Shown here one piece after another: positions 9,440-18,481 of a DNA stretch of 64,000 bases. The notes beneath the pieces were generated by a model, which was not told the DNA's origin, searched no databases, and worked only from the letters and a program-made list of their open reading frames with translations. The position numbers and the translations under genes were made by a program. Position 1 is the first letter of the stretch. Each line of letters begins with the position of its first letter. Origin of the DNA: Flavobacteriaceae bacterium (GTDB taxonomy: Bacteria > Bacteroidota > Bacteroidia > Flavobacteriales > Flavobacteriaceae); NCBI GenBank assembly GCA_018401115.1, contig JAGYKX010000008.1, positions 124,001 to 188,000 on the forward strand. Direction: 5' to 3'.

Positions 9440-11023
9440 ATGAAAATAAACAAATTAATAACCGTTATTATGATTGGTTTGGTTTCATTCACGTCTTGCG
9501 AGACTATGGAGCTGGAACTGGTAGATAACCCGAATGCATTAAGTCCTACTCAAGCAGATGCAACGTTCTTTTTGAACTCAATTCAAGTAGAATTTGCTGG
9601 TTGGGTAAATAGTGTAGGAAGTAGAAGTGCTGCTTTAACCAGAATAAATCAAATGTCAGGCAGATCTTATCCTCAAGTATACGCCCCAACAACCTTCAAT
9701 GGAACGTGGTCTAGCGCATACAGAGGCATGATGGAAGACATAAGGTTAATGAATAATTTAGCTGAAGAATCAGGACTTAGATACCATATAGGAATGGGAG
9801 AAGTAATGAAAGCTTATATTCTAATAACCCTAGTTGACCAATTTGGAGATATACCTTTTTCAGAAGCTTTGTTAGGATCTGAAAATTTAGCTCCAAAAGC
9901 AGATTCAGGTGAATCTATTTATGCTGCAGCATTGGATTTATTAGACAGCGCAGTAACTAACTTTAACGCAGGAGGTCCAAAACCTGCTTTAGATATGTAT
10001 TATGGTGGTAATACAGCAAGGTGGATAAAAGCTGCTAATTCTATTAAAAAGAAAATTTATTACACAACAGGTAATACTGCAGGTTTTAATGGAATTACTG
10101 ATTATATTAAAACTGAGGCAGAAGATTTTCAATTCAAATGGGGTACAAATGAAGTTCAACCAGATACTAGACATCCATCATATAGAAGTTCATACACTGC
10201 AACTGGAGGAAATTCTTATATGTCTAACTGGTTAATGGCAACTATGTCGGAAGGCCATGGAGGAACTAAAGATCCAAGAATGGTATACTATTTCTATAGA
10301 CAAGTATCTGCTACTCCAGGTTTTGGAGCAGATCCAAACGAGGAAACTCTAGAGTGTAGTTTACAAACTGCGCCATCTCACTACTTAGCCAGTAATCAAA
10401 CTTTCTGTGGATTAAATGACGGATATTGGGGAAGAGACCATGGTAATAACAATGGAATTCCACCAGATGGTTTTTTAAGAACACTACATGGAGTGTATCC
10501 TGCAGGAGGTAAATTTGACGACAGATCATTTAAAGGGCAAGTAAACGGAGCCGGAGAAGGTGGAAGAGGAATTACACCAATTATGCTTTCTTCATGGATG
10601 GACTTTATGCATGCATTTATGAATCCTTCAGATATGAAGGCATCTACTTTAGCTGGTGTAAAAAAATCTATTGAAAAAGCTGATTCCCTTGGTGGTCCTT
10701 CTATTGAAAGTGCAGATATTACTAGTTACGTATCTTTATTCGAAGCAGATTACGATTCTGCATCTGCTTCAGAAAAGGCGGAGCTATGGGCTACACAATA
10801 CTGGATTTCTATGTGGGGTAATGGTATAGACGCATATAACACTTACAGAAAAACAGGATTACCAAATAATGTTCAAATTAATATTGAACCAAATCCAGGT
10901 GCTTTCCCGTTAATAATGTATTATCCTGACAATTATGCAGCGACTAATTCAAACGTAACCCAAAGAACAGATTTAACAGAGCGTGTTTTCTGGAATGCAA
11001 GTGGACCTTCTAACCTTAAATAA
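9440..11023 (+). CDS. SusD/RagB-like nutrient-binding outer-membrane lipoprotein
   Basis: The 527-residue product starts with a lipoprotein signal (lipobox SFTSC, Cys about residue 20). It has the SusD-like pattern: an N-terminal asparagine-rich segment, helical TPR-like repeats (GEVMKAYILITLVDQFGDIPFSEAL near residue 130) and a Trp- and Gly-rich binding face. The style (NPN near the N-terminus, DQFGDIPFSEAL, WISMWGNGIDAYNTYRKTG near the C-terminus) fits the SusD-like_2 subgroup, which is often annotated only as RagB/SusD. It is the partner and lid of the SusC at 6182-9421. It may bind a peptide or glycan; the substrate is unknown. Confidence 0.92.
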   Translation: MKINKLITVIMIGLVSFTSCETMELELVDNPNALSPTQADATFFLNSIQVEFAGWVNSVGSRSAALTRINQMSGRSYPQVYAPTTFNGTWSSAYRGMMEDIRLMNNLAEESGLRYHIGMGEVMKAYILITLVDQFGDIPFSEALLGSENLAPKADSGESIYAAALDLLDSAVTNFNAGGPKPALDMYYGGNTARWIKAANSIKKKIYYTTGNTAGFNGITDYIKTEAEDFQFKWGTNEVQPDTRHPSYRSSYTATGGNSYMSNWLMATMSEGHGGTKDPRMVYYFYRQVSATPGFGADPNEETLECSLQTAPSHYLASNQTFCGLNDGYWGRDHGNNNGIPPDGFLRTLHGVYPAGGKFDDRSFKGQVNGAGEGGRGITPIMLSSWMDFMHAFMNPSDMKASTLAGVKKSIEKADSLGGPSIESADITSYVSLFEADYDSASASEKAELWATQYWISMWGNGIDAYNTYRKTGLPNNVQINIEPNPGAFPLIMYYPDNYAATNSNVTQRTDLTERVFWNASGPSNLK

Positions 11024-11031
11024 TAGATACA

Positions 11032-11877
11032 ATGAAAAATAATATATTCAAATTAATGACCTTTTCTCTGGCTATTTTTATGGTAGCCTGTCAAGAGTCA
11101 GACAATGCCATTGACGCAATATTCGATGGAACTACAAGAGGGGCTATTATTAGAACCGTGTCTCTTAACAGTGGAGAGTTTAACAGCTATGACCTTAATT
11201 CAGCATTTGATGTAGACATTGAAGTACAAGATGTTGAAAAAGGTGGATTAATGGAAAAAGTCAATGTTTATTTAGGATTTAAAGGTTCTGAAGTATTGGC
11301 AAAAACTCTAACGCCAAATAATTTTACAACAGGACCAGCGGGATTACCAAGAACCAATATTAGAATAACCTTAGCTGAAGCAGTGGCTGCTTTAGGGTTA
11401 AGTTCAAGCCAGTACACAGGTGGTGACGCTTTGCCTGTAAGACTTGAATTGGTATTAATTGATGGAAGGGTATTTTCATCAGATGATGCTGCAGGAACAC
11501 TACAGGGTTCATATTTTGCATCTCCATTTAAATACAACACAGTAATTAAATGTATTCCTACTAGCGCTATTGCTGGAATCTATACTATTAGTATGGTAGA
11601 TTCATATGGTGATGGTTGGAATGGTGCTTCTGTAGACGTTACTATAGACGGAACTACTACATCTTATACCATTGATGATGGTGCAACAGCAACGCATGTG
11701 GTAACAATTCCAGCTGGGGCATCTACCATGTCTTTTGCATACACCAATGGTGCTTGGGATAGTGAAGCATCTTATACCATTACGTATACTAAATTAGATG
11801 GAACATCTCAACAAACTGCTTTATCTGATGGACCTTCTTCAGCAGGAGGAACCAAAGTATTGAGTGTTTGTCAATAA
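11032..11877 (+). CDS. Surface lipoprotein, third gene of the SusC/SusD unit
   Basis: The 281-residue product has a lipoprotein signal (FMVAC, Cys about residue 20). The middle looks like an all-beta domain (about 35-170). The C-terminal domain (about 178-280) begins with the DSYGDGWNGA motif, a Ca-loop-like sequence found in many secreted Bacteroidota proteins, followed by short repeats rich in Thr and Gly. The position 8 bp after SusD suggests a SusE/SusF-like accessory binding protein on the outer face of the outer membrane. This role is inferred from position, not from a recognised family. A strong terminator closes the operon. Confidence 0.8.
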   Translation: MKNNIFKLMTFSLAIFMVACQESDNAIDAIFDGTTRGAIIRTVSLNSGEFNSYDLNSAFDVDIEVQDVEKGGLMEKVNVYLGFKGSEVLAKTLTPNNFTTGPAGLPRTNIRITLAEAVAALGLSSSQYTGGDALPVRLELVLIDGRVFSSDDAAGTLQGSYFASPFKYNTVIKCIPTSAIAGIYTISMVDSYGDGWNGASVDVTIDGTTTSYTIDDGATATHVVTIPAGASTMSFAYTNGAWDSEASYTITYTKLDGTSQQTALSDGPSSAGGTKVLSVCQ

Positions 11878-11896
11878 CATTTAATTATTATCATTT

Positions 11897-11926
11897 AAAA
11901 GGCCCGTAAAACGGGCCTTTTTTTTT
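11897..11926 (+). terminator. Intrinsic terminator of the first SusC/SusD operon
   Basis: AGGCCCG and CGGGCCT pair around a TAAAA loop (11900-11918), followed by a T9 run. The opposite strand has a shorter T-run, so it may also slow transcription arriving from the convergent 11955-13439 gene. Confidence 0.9.
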
Positions 11927-11954
11927 GTGCTTAATATTATGTATTTAACAACCC

Positions 11955-13439
11955 CTATGGTATGTTCAAATTTAATAATCGAGTATCGTTTTTGGTGTAA
12001 AAATAACCCCTCCAAAAACTCTTACCCAACCCGTCATACTTCCAAACAACTTCGCCTTGCGCAGAAACTTCCCAATACCCATAATCACCCTCACAAATTA
12101 AAGTATTGCCGTTAGGAAGCCTCTGAAGACCTGAAATTTTGTCGAAATACATATCTGAATTCGTAAAAGACCATTTAATCTCAGGGGCAATATAATTTTG
12201 CATACTAGTCGTAGAGAAAGTGGGCAACTCCAATTCATAGGCAATAGACTGTTCTAAGTTGCTACCATTATTATAAATTAGAAAATTCCCATTACCAGGA
12301 TAATTGTCAAGTACTATAGAGGGATGGTGGTTGTTAAATAAAAATTGTTCTGCATTAGTGTGCTCAAACAAAGAAGGGTTGCCAAATCTATACACCAAGT
12401 CTCCTCCCCTATTGAATTGTCCTCCTTGATCGCTAGCAGCTTCTGCTGATGTGGTACTGTGATCAATGACCCAAACCTCAGAATAAAAATTAACACTCAT
12501 ATAAATTAGATCAGTTGCTGGATCATAGAAAATACCATTGGCATGCATCCAATCCCCATTCTCTAAATCACTATGATTAAGGTCAATTTTATTGGGAAAA
12601 TCAGAAAGCTGGCCGTATAAATCATTGTCAGCCGCTGTATTTTGGACCATATGATCCCAACTCCTCCACTGCCAAACAATTTCGTTGGTCTGGGGGTTCA
12701 CCTCGATTAATTTCTCCAAGAAAATATCATGTCCTGGGAATTGACCTGCAGCTTCGAGTTGAAGCTCAGTGATTCTTTCCCAAACCATAATCATCATATG
12801 CCCATTGGGCAATTGGGTCGCATCATGGTGGGCAATCTCATTTTCGGTATTCACCTCATAACGCCACATTTCCTTTCCGGTGTAGTCCATCAGAGAAACA
12901 ACACCGCCATAACCACCAAAAGTAATGATCGGGTTTGAAGACTTAAAACAGCCCAATAAATCTCCTGAAGGGGTTATTTCAATATCATTTCCAAAACGTT
13001 CTTCAAAAGCCCACTCTTTAAGCTTTTCACCCTCGTGATTCACCAAATAAGCATTTTTTTGTCCGTTTTCCATCATAAAAATATACCCGCTTTGATCTAT
13101 CCCTTGCTCCTTATAAAGCACAATGTTTTGTTGAGCAAAGCGCTCTAAGGGTATAAAGAAAGCCACCGCCTCAATATTATTACTCAAAATAAGTTGCTTA
13201 GACACTTCTGATCCCGTTAAACCACCCTCCCAATGGGAAAATTTATAATTAGGCGCTGCTACTGCAGTAATCGTAATAGTTTGTCCTGCTTTATATGGAG
13301 GGCTATCGCTAAATAAAATAGTGCCTCCAATATCAGGACTAACAGCTGTTGTCACATTTAACGAGACCAAATCAACATCTTCATTTTTGGCACATGAAAA
13401 CAATAAGAATATCAGTGCGCAAACAATTGGATTTCTCAT
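11955..13439 (-). CDS. Arylsulfotransferase-like (ASST) secreted lipoprotein
   Basis: The ATG at 13439 is chosen (494 residues) because it starts a clean lipoprotein signal, MRNPIVCALIFLLFSC; the reading frame remains open 24 bp further upstream. Residues about 25-95 resemble a bacterial beta-sandwich repeat (GGTILFSDSPPYKAGQTITITAVAAPNYKF...W). The rest is a beta-propeller with the ASST-type signatures HHDATQLPNGH, DWMHANGIFYDPATDLIYMS and VWVIDHSTT, in which the histidines are the expected catalytic and ligand residues. Family members transfer sulfate between phenolic compounds or act as unknown propeller enzymes. It is convergent with the SusC operon, so a functional tie to it is only possible. 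Confidence 0.8.
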   Translation of the reverse strand: MRNPIVCALIFLLFSCAKNEDVDLVSLNVTTAVSPDIGGTILFSDSPPYKAGQTITITAVAAPNYKFSHWEGGLTGSEVSKQLILSNNIEAVAFFIPLERFAQQNIVLYKEQGIDQSGYIFMMENGQKNAYLVNHEGEKLKEWAFEERFGNDIEITPSGDLLGCFKSSNPIITFGGYGGVVSLMDYTGKEMWRYEVNTENEIAHHDATQLPNGHMMIMVWERITELQLEAAGQFPGHDIFLEKLIEVNPQTNEIVWQWRSWDHMVQNTAADNDLYGQLSDFPNKIDLNHSDLENGDWMHANGIFYDPATDLIYMSVNFYSEVWVIDHSTTSAEAASDQGGQFNRGGDLVYRFGNPSLFEHTNAEQFLFNNHHPSIVLDNYPGNGNFLIYNNGSNLEQSIAYELELPTFSTTSMQNYIAPEIKWSFTNSDMYFDKISGLQRLPNGNTLICEGDYGYWEVSAQGEVVWKYDGLGKSFWRGYFYTKNDTRLLNLNIP

Positions 13440-13840
13440 AGGGTAATGAATTTGAAATAACAAATATAAGATGAATTAAAATCGAAACGCAAAAAAATCA
13501 TTTTGTTTAAGGAAAATGAATTAATACGGAAAAAAAATAACTCAAAAAAACACATTATTTAATTGCAACGATTACAAAACAAATAATATGCAAAAAATTA
13601 ACGCAATCAATAAGAATACTTTCAAATAAGAACTAAAAAATAATTATTTAACAACGTGTTAATTTTTCGTCGTGAAAATCTTATAATAAATAAAATTTAT
13701 TTTTAGTATTAATATAAATGATGTATAAAAAATGAATTTTTTGTCAAAAACAATAAAATGTTAAACAATTCTTAATTAAAACTTGTTTTGATTGATAATT
13801 AAATGCATATTTACAGGCTAAATTTTAAATAAACCTAATA
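13440..13840. other. 401-bp gene-free divergent region
   Basis: Very AT-rich intergenic DNA between the divergent ASST-like gene and the second SusC. No ORF with coding character, hairpin terminator or RNA gene was seen. TTTG at 13787-13790 followed 17 bp later by TATTTACA (13808-13815) is the best, but weak, promoter candidate for SusC. The length and composition fit a region holding promoters in both directions and regulator binding sites. Confidence 0.6.
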
Positions 13841-16800
13841 ATGAAAACAACTTTAAATGGTATTTTAACGCTATTATTGGCGTTGGTTGTGCAAGTATCT
13901 TTTGCGCAAGAAAAGACAATTTCAGGTACTGTTTCAGATCAAAACAACATTCCATTGGGAGGTGTAAATATCCTTGTACAGGGTACATCTAATGGAACAC
14001 AATCAGATTTTGATGGAAACTTTACCATTAATGCTAGTGTAGGACAAACATTAGTATTTACATATATTGGAATGAAACAAACTACCGCTATAGTAGGTTC
14101 TAGCAATGTAATGAACATTCAAATGCAAGAAGACGCGCAAGCTTTAGAAGAAGTAGTGGTTTCAGCACTTGGTGTAACAAGAGAGAAAAAAGCGCTTGGT
14201 TACTCTCAACAAACTGTTAAAGGGGAGAACTTAGTTCAAACTAAAGAGGTAGATTTAAACACAGCACTTTCTGGAAAAGTGGCCGGGGTTCAGATGATAG
14301 GTGCCCCATCTTCAACATTTGATCAAGGTCTTCTTAGATTAAGAGGTGAAACAGGTGTTCTATATGTAGTAGACGGTGTAAAAGTTTATTCTCAGTCTGA
14401 TATTAACACAGACAATATAGGGAACATTTCTGTACTTAAAGGTGCCGCGGCAACAGCTCTTTTTGGAGTAGATGCAAGAAATGGGGTTGTATTAATTACT
14501 TCTAAAACAGCTAAAAATGGCGTTGGGTCTCTATCTATTGATCATACAACATCTATGACTTCCATAGCATTATTACCTAAATATCAAAACGAATACGGTG
14601 GAGGTTACTATCAAGAGTGGGATACTTTTGAATATAATCCAGATACAGATCCTGCAGAATGGGCTGCCTTTGAGGGACAAAAAACGCCTTACTATGGTGC
14701 AGATGAATCTTGGGGACCTAGATTAGATGGAACATTAGTAAGACATTGGGATTCTTGGATTCCAGGATCAGACTCATTTGGAGAATTAAGACCATGGTCT
14801 GCGAATCCAGACAATGTGAAAGATTTTTATCAAGATGCCATTACTAATAACACTTCATTAAACTGGTCAAAAGGTGGTGATGATTATAAAATTGCTGCAT
14901 CTGTTAGAAATATAAGCACGGAATTAATTTTACCCAATTCTGCAAGAAATCAAATTGACATAAACTTGAACGCTTCTTATAAGCAATCAGAAAAATTAGA
15001 TTTATACACTTCTGTTAACTACCAAACAAGGGTTACTGAAAACGAACCGCTTCAAGGTTATGGAGGGTTAGGTGCTAACTTTAACCAATGGTGGCAACGC
15101 CAGATTGACATGGATCGTTTAAAAAACAATTATTTCCAGAACGGCGAATACTACTCTTGGAACATTCGTTCTCCAAGAAACTCAAGACCGCAATATTGGG
15201 ACGCGCCTCAATTTTCAGTAGACAATAACAATACTTTACAACGCAAAGATGTATTATTTGGAAACTTTGGTGCTAACTACCAATTAACAAGTAACATTAA
15301 AGCTAATTTAGAAGCGAGAAGAAGGGTAAACTCATATTTCTCAAATTCAAGAGTTGCTTTTGGAGGTTTAGAAGTTCCAAGCTATAATGAAGCTAGTAGT
15401 CATTACGAGCAAAATGAATTATTTGGTTTCTTAAACTTTGCAGATCGATATATTGAAGACGCTTTAGACATTGATGTTAAAGTTGGTTTCCAATTACAAA
15501 AAAACAGATCACAGTCAACGTCAGCTGGAACTGTTGGTGGACTATCAGTACCTGATTTCTACTCAGTAGCTACCTCTGTAGACAGACCTTCATATTCGCA
15601 TAATTTGACACAATCTAGAGTAAATTCTTTATTTTCTTCTGTTTCCGTTGGGTATGATAGTACTTTTTATATTGATGCTTCTTATAGATTAGACTGGAGT
15701 TCTACTGCTAATACGGCGAATAACAGATTAGAAACTTACGGTATTTCTGGTGTGTTTATCTTTGATGACTATTTAAACATTGACGCAATTTCATTTGCTA
15801 AATTAAGAGCAGGTGTAGCTCAAGCACCTATTTTCCCAAATGCTTACCAAACAACTTCAATATACAATGTGGGTAGCCCTTATGGTGGAAACGCTTCTTT
15901 CTCTGTGCCAAATACACAATCAAATCCAAATTTATTAGGGGGAACTAGAAATGAAACGGAAATTGGACTTGAAACCAAGTTCATCAATAACCGAATTGGA
16001 TTAGACCTTACCTATTTCAATCGTGAAGATTCTCAGTTACCAGTAGCTATACCGGTACCAGGATCAACTGGGTATTCAGGACTATCCATCAATTCAGGGG
16101 TAACGTCCTCTAAAGGTTGGGAACTTGCTATTTCAGGTACACCAATTCAAACGGATAACATTACTTGGGATGTAGCGGTTAACTTTGCTACATTAGAAAA
16201 AAGAACTGATTTTATTTATGAAGGTATCCAAAAAAATGTACTACAAACAATGAGCTGGTATTCTTTACAATTACAAGAAATACCTGGTGAAGAATGGGGA
16301 ACATTTGTAGGAAGAAAAAGAAGGGTAGACGACAATGGAAACTTTGTATTGAACTCAAATGGTACTCACATTGTAGACTCTAATCAAGTTTTAGGAACTC
16401 TATTACCAGATTTTACTGGAGGTTTTTCTTCTACATTTAGATATAAAAACTTCTTCTTATTTGCAGGTTTAGACTTCCAAAAAGGTGGATTGTTTAATTC
16501 AACTACTCAGATGTTTACTCACTACTCTGGTTTACACGAGAGCACAGCAGGTACTAACGATATAGGTAACCCGCTTCGTGATCCAATAGCCGATGGTGGT
16601 GGTGTTCATGTTCAAGGAGTTGATGTTGACGGAAATCCAGTAGACACCTATATTGAAGCATCTTCTTATTATGGTAGTTTATTTGGTGTTCATGACAGAT
16701 GGATGTACGACGCAACATACATTAAATTACGTCAGGTAAGATTAGGATATACTTTACCAAATAGCCTTTTAACAAAGACACCTTTCAAAAAAGTAGATCT

Positions 16801-16966
16801 ATCTATTATAGGAAATAACTTATTATTACTCTACACGAAAGTTCCAGGTATTGATCCATCTGAAATTGAAGGAAGAGGTACCTTAACTAGTTCTTATAGA
16901 GCTATTGAGGGAGGTCAGTTACCTCCTGCGAGAACTATCGGATTGAATGTAAAAATTAACTTCTAG
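13841..16966 (+). CDS. SusC/RagA-family TonB-dependent outer-membrane transporter (second copy)
   Basis: The 1041-residue product has the same plan as the SusC at 6182-9421: signal peptide (ending VSFAQ), regulatory-like beta domain (ISGTVSDQNNIPLGGVNILVQGT), plug (VSALGVTREKKALGYSQQTV; NISVLKGAAATALFGVDARNGVVLITS) and barrel ending in Phe. The first 60 residues are nearly parallel to the first copy (MKTxLNGILTL, EKTISGTVSD, DFDGN), but the barrels differ, so the two transporters are diverged paralogues with probably different substrates. It forms a two-gene unit with the SusD 12 bp downstream. The substrate is not predictable. Confidence 0.95.
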   Translation: MKTTLNGILTLLLALVVQVSFAQEKTISGTVSDQNNIPLGGVNILVQGTSNGTQSDFDGNFTINASVGQTLVFTYIGMKQTTAIVGSSNVMNIQMQEDAQALEEVVVSALGVTREKKALGYSQQTVKGENLVQTKEVDLNTALSGKVAGVQMIGAPSSTFDQGLLRLRGETGVLYVVDGVKVYSQSDINTDNIGNISVLKGAAATALFGVDARNGVVLITSKTAKNGVGSLSIDHTTSMTSIALLPKYQNEYGGGYYQEWDTFEYNPDTDPAEWAAFEGQKTPYYGADESWGPRLDGTLVRHWDSWIPGSDSFGELRPWSANPDNVKDFYQDAITNNTSLNWSKGGDDYKIAASVRNISTELILPNSARNQIDINLNASYKQSEKLDLYTSVNYQTRVTENEPLQGYGGLGANFNQWWQRQIDMDRLKNNYFQNGEYYSWNIRSPRNSRPQYWDAPQFSVDNNNTLQRKDVLFGNFGANYQLTSNIKANLEARRRVNSYFSNSRVAFGGLEVPSYNEASSHYEQNELFGFLNFADRYIEDALDIDVKVGFQLQKNRSQSTSAGTVGGLSVPDFYSVATSVDRPSYSHNLTQSRVNSLFSSVSVGYDSTFYIDASYRLDWSSTANTANNRLETYGISGVFIFDDYLNIDAISFAKLRAGVAQAPIFPNAYQTTSIYNVGSPYGGNASFSVPNTQSNPNLLGGTRNETEIGLETKFINNRIGLDLTYFNREDSQLPVAIPVPGSTGYSGLSINSGVTSSKGWELAISGTPIQTDNITWDVAVNFATLEKRTDFIYEGIQKNVLQTMSWYSLQLQEIPGEEWGTFVGRKRRVDDNGNFVLNSNGTHIVDSNQVLGTLLPDFTGGFSSTFRYKNFFLFAGLDFQKGGLFNSTTQMFTHYSGLHESTAGTNDIGNPLRDPIADGGGVHVQGVDVDGNPVDTYIEASSYYGSLFGVHDRWMYDATYIKLRQVRLGYTLPNSLLTKTPFKKVDLSIIGNNLLLLYTKVPGIDPSEIEGRGTLTSSYRAIEGGQLPPARTIGLNVKINF

Positions 16967-16978
16967 AAAATTATTAAA

Positions 16979-18400
16979 ATGAAAAATACAATTAAATATT
17001 TCGGGATTTTAGCACTTTCTATAGGTTTGTTAAATTCTTGTGAAAACGTTGATTTTGGGGATGAAAACACAAACCCTAATCAACCCTCAAAGGCTTCTAC
17101 AGCCGCTTTGTTAACAAATGCTATGAGATCACTTCCAGGTCACGTAAGTGAAGTTGAGGGAAATATGTGGGTGCAATACATTTCACAGATTACCTATACT
17201 GAAGGATCTAGATATGGTACTGAACAATGGTCATACGATGGTTGGTACAATGGTGCATTAAAAGATATCCAAGAGGTAATAGACTTGAATACTGAAGACG
17301 CAGCGTCTTACACAAATGGAGGTTCAACGGCCAATCAAATTGCTGTTGCTAAAATCTTAAAAGCGTATTACATTCAATTCATCACAGATACTTGGGGTAT
17401 GGTTCCTTTTAGTGAGGCTTTACTAGGAGTAGACAATATCACTCCTGCATTTGACTCTCAAGAAGCCATTTACACTGCAGGTTTTGCATTGATAGATGAG
17501 GCGTTAGCTTCAATAAACACTTCTGGGACACTTAATGGTGATATTCTATTTAGTGGAAACATGAATGAATGGAAGAAATTCGCAAACACCCTTAAATTAA
17601 CTATGGCAATGAGAATTGCTGATGTAGATGCTGGAACTGCTCAAGCTAAGTTTAATGAAGCGCGTTCTGGTGCTATTGCTAGTGTGAGTGAAAATATAAA
17701 CTATCCATACCTTACAGAGGACACCAATGACAACCCATGGCAAGATCGTTTTGAAACTCGTGAGGATTATGCGTTAAGCACTATGTTCGTAAATCATTTG
17801 TCTTCTAAAAATGATCCTCGCTTAACTCAATATGGTGAATTACCAGCTGCTGGTGGAGATTATACTGGTATTGATTACGGGGTAGAAAATCCAAATGTTA
17901 ACCAAACAAATGTTTCCTTTATTGATAGCGATATTATCTATGACGGAACACAAAAAGGAGGGGTAATCTTTACTTATGCTCAAGTAGCGTTCTCTTATGC
18001 AGAAGCAGCTCACAGAGGTTGGATTTCTGACAGTGCAGAAGATTGGTATAACAAAGGAATCCAAGCGTCTATGGATCAATGGGGTGTTTCAGCAGAAAAT
18101 ACTGCTGCATATTTAGGGGAAGCTTCTGTTAAATTTGACACTTCAAAAGCTATGGAGCAAATTGCCACTGAAAAGTGGGTGTCTTTATTCTTACAAGGTT
18201 CTGAGGCATGGGCTGAATGGAGAAGATTAGACTATCCACAATTAAGTCCAGCTCCAGATGCTTTAACTGGCACAGGAATTCCTGTTAGATATGGTTACTC
18301 AGCAAATACAGCTGCTTTAAACGAAGCAAACTACAATGCTGCAGTTTCTGCTCAAGGAGCAGACAATCAAGACACCAAATTGTGGTGGGATATAAAATAA
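16979..18400 (+). CDS. SusD/RagB-like nutrient-binding outer-membrane lipoprotein (second copy)
   Basis: The 473-residue product has a lipoprotein signal with lipobox GLLNSC (Cys about 21), then ENVDFGDENTNPNQPSKAS. It has SusD_2-type landmarks: KILKAYYIQFITDTWGMVPFSEALLG near residue 125, NEWKKFANTLKLTMAMRIAD near 200 and WVSLFLQGSEAWAEWRRLDYP near 405. It is the surface-exposed partner of the SusC at 13841-16966. Its third-gene neighbour lies behind a terminator, so the unit is SusC-SusD only. Confidence 0.92.
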   Translation: MKNTIKYFGILALSIGLLNSCENVDFGDENTNPNQPSKASTAALLTNAMRSLPGHVSEVEGNMWVQYISQITYTEGSRYGTEQWSYDGWYNGALKDIQEVIDLNTEDAASYTNGGSTANQIAVAKILKAYYIQFITDTWGMVPFSEALLGVDNITPAFDSQEAIYTAGFALIDEALASINTSGTLNGDILFSGNMNEWKKFANTLKLTMAMRIADVDAGTAQAKFNEARSGAIASVSENINYPYLTEDTNDNPWQDRFETREDYALSTMFVNHLSSKNDPRLTQYGELPAAGGDYTGIDYGVENPNVNQTNVSFIDSDIIYDGTQKGGVIFTYAQVAFSYAEAAHRGWISDSAEDWYNKGIQASMDQWGVSAENTAAYLGEASVKFDTSKAMEQIATEKWVSLFLQGSEAWAEWRRLDYPQLSPAPDALTGTGIPVRYGYSANTAALNEANYNAAVSAQGADNQDTKLWWDIK

Positions 18401-18435
18401 AATTCAATTTATTGTTTTTATATTGTTAGTTAATT

Positions 18436-18466
18436 AAAGCACCTGCAATTGTAGGTGCTTTTTTTT
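18436..18466 (+). terminator. Intrinsic terminator of the second SusC/SusD operon
   Basis: AAGCACCT and AGGTGCTT pair around an 8-base loop that is itself partly complementary (GCAATTGT), followed by a T8 run. It ends 15 bp before the next start codon. Confidence 0.9.
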
Positions 18467-18481
18467 GGTTAAATTTAAGTT

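Noticed and set aside
11927-12115. Small plus-strand ORF after the SusD-unit terminator
   Set aside because: It begins after a strong terminator, is antisense to the end of the ASST-like gene, and has an odd composition.
6182-18400. A classical polysaccharide utilisation locus
   Set aside because: No glycoside hydrolase, polysaccharide lyase, sulfatase or regulator lies in the region, so only SusC/SusD transport can be claimed.
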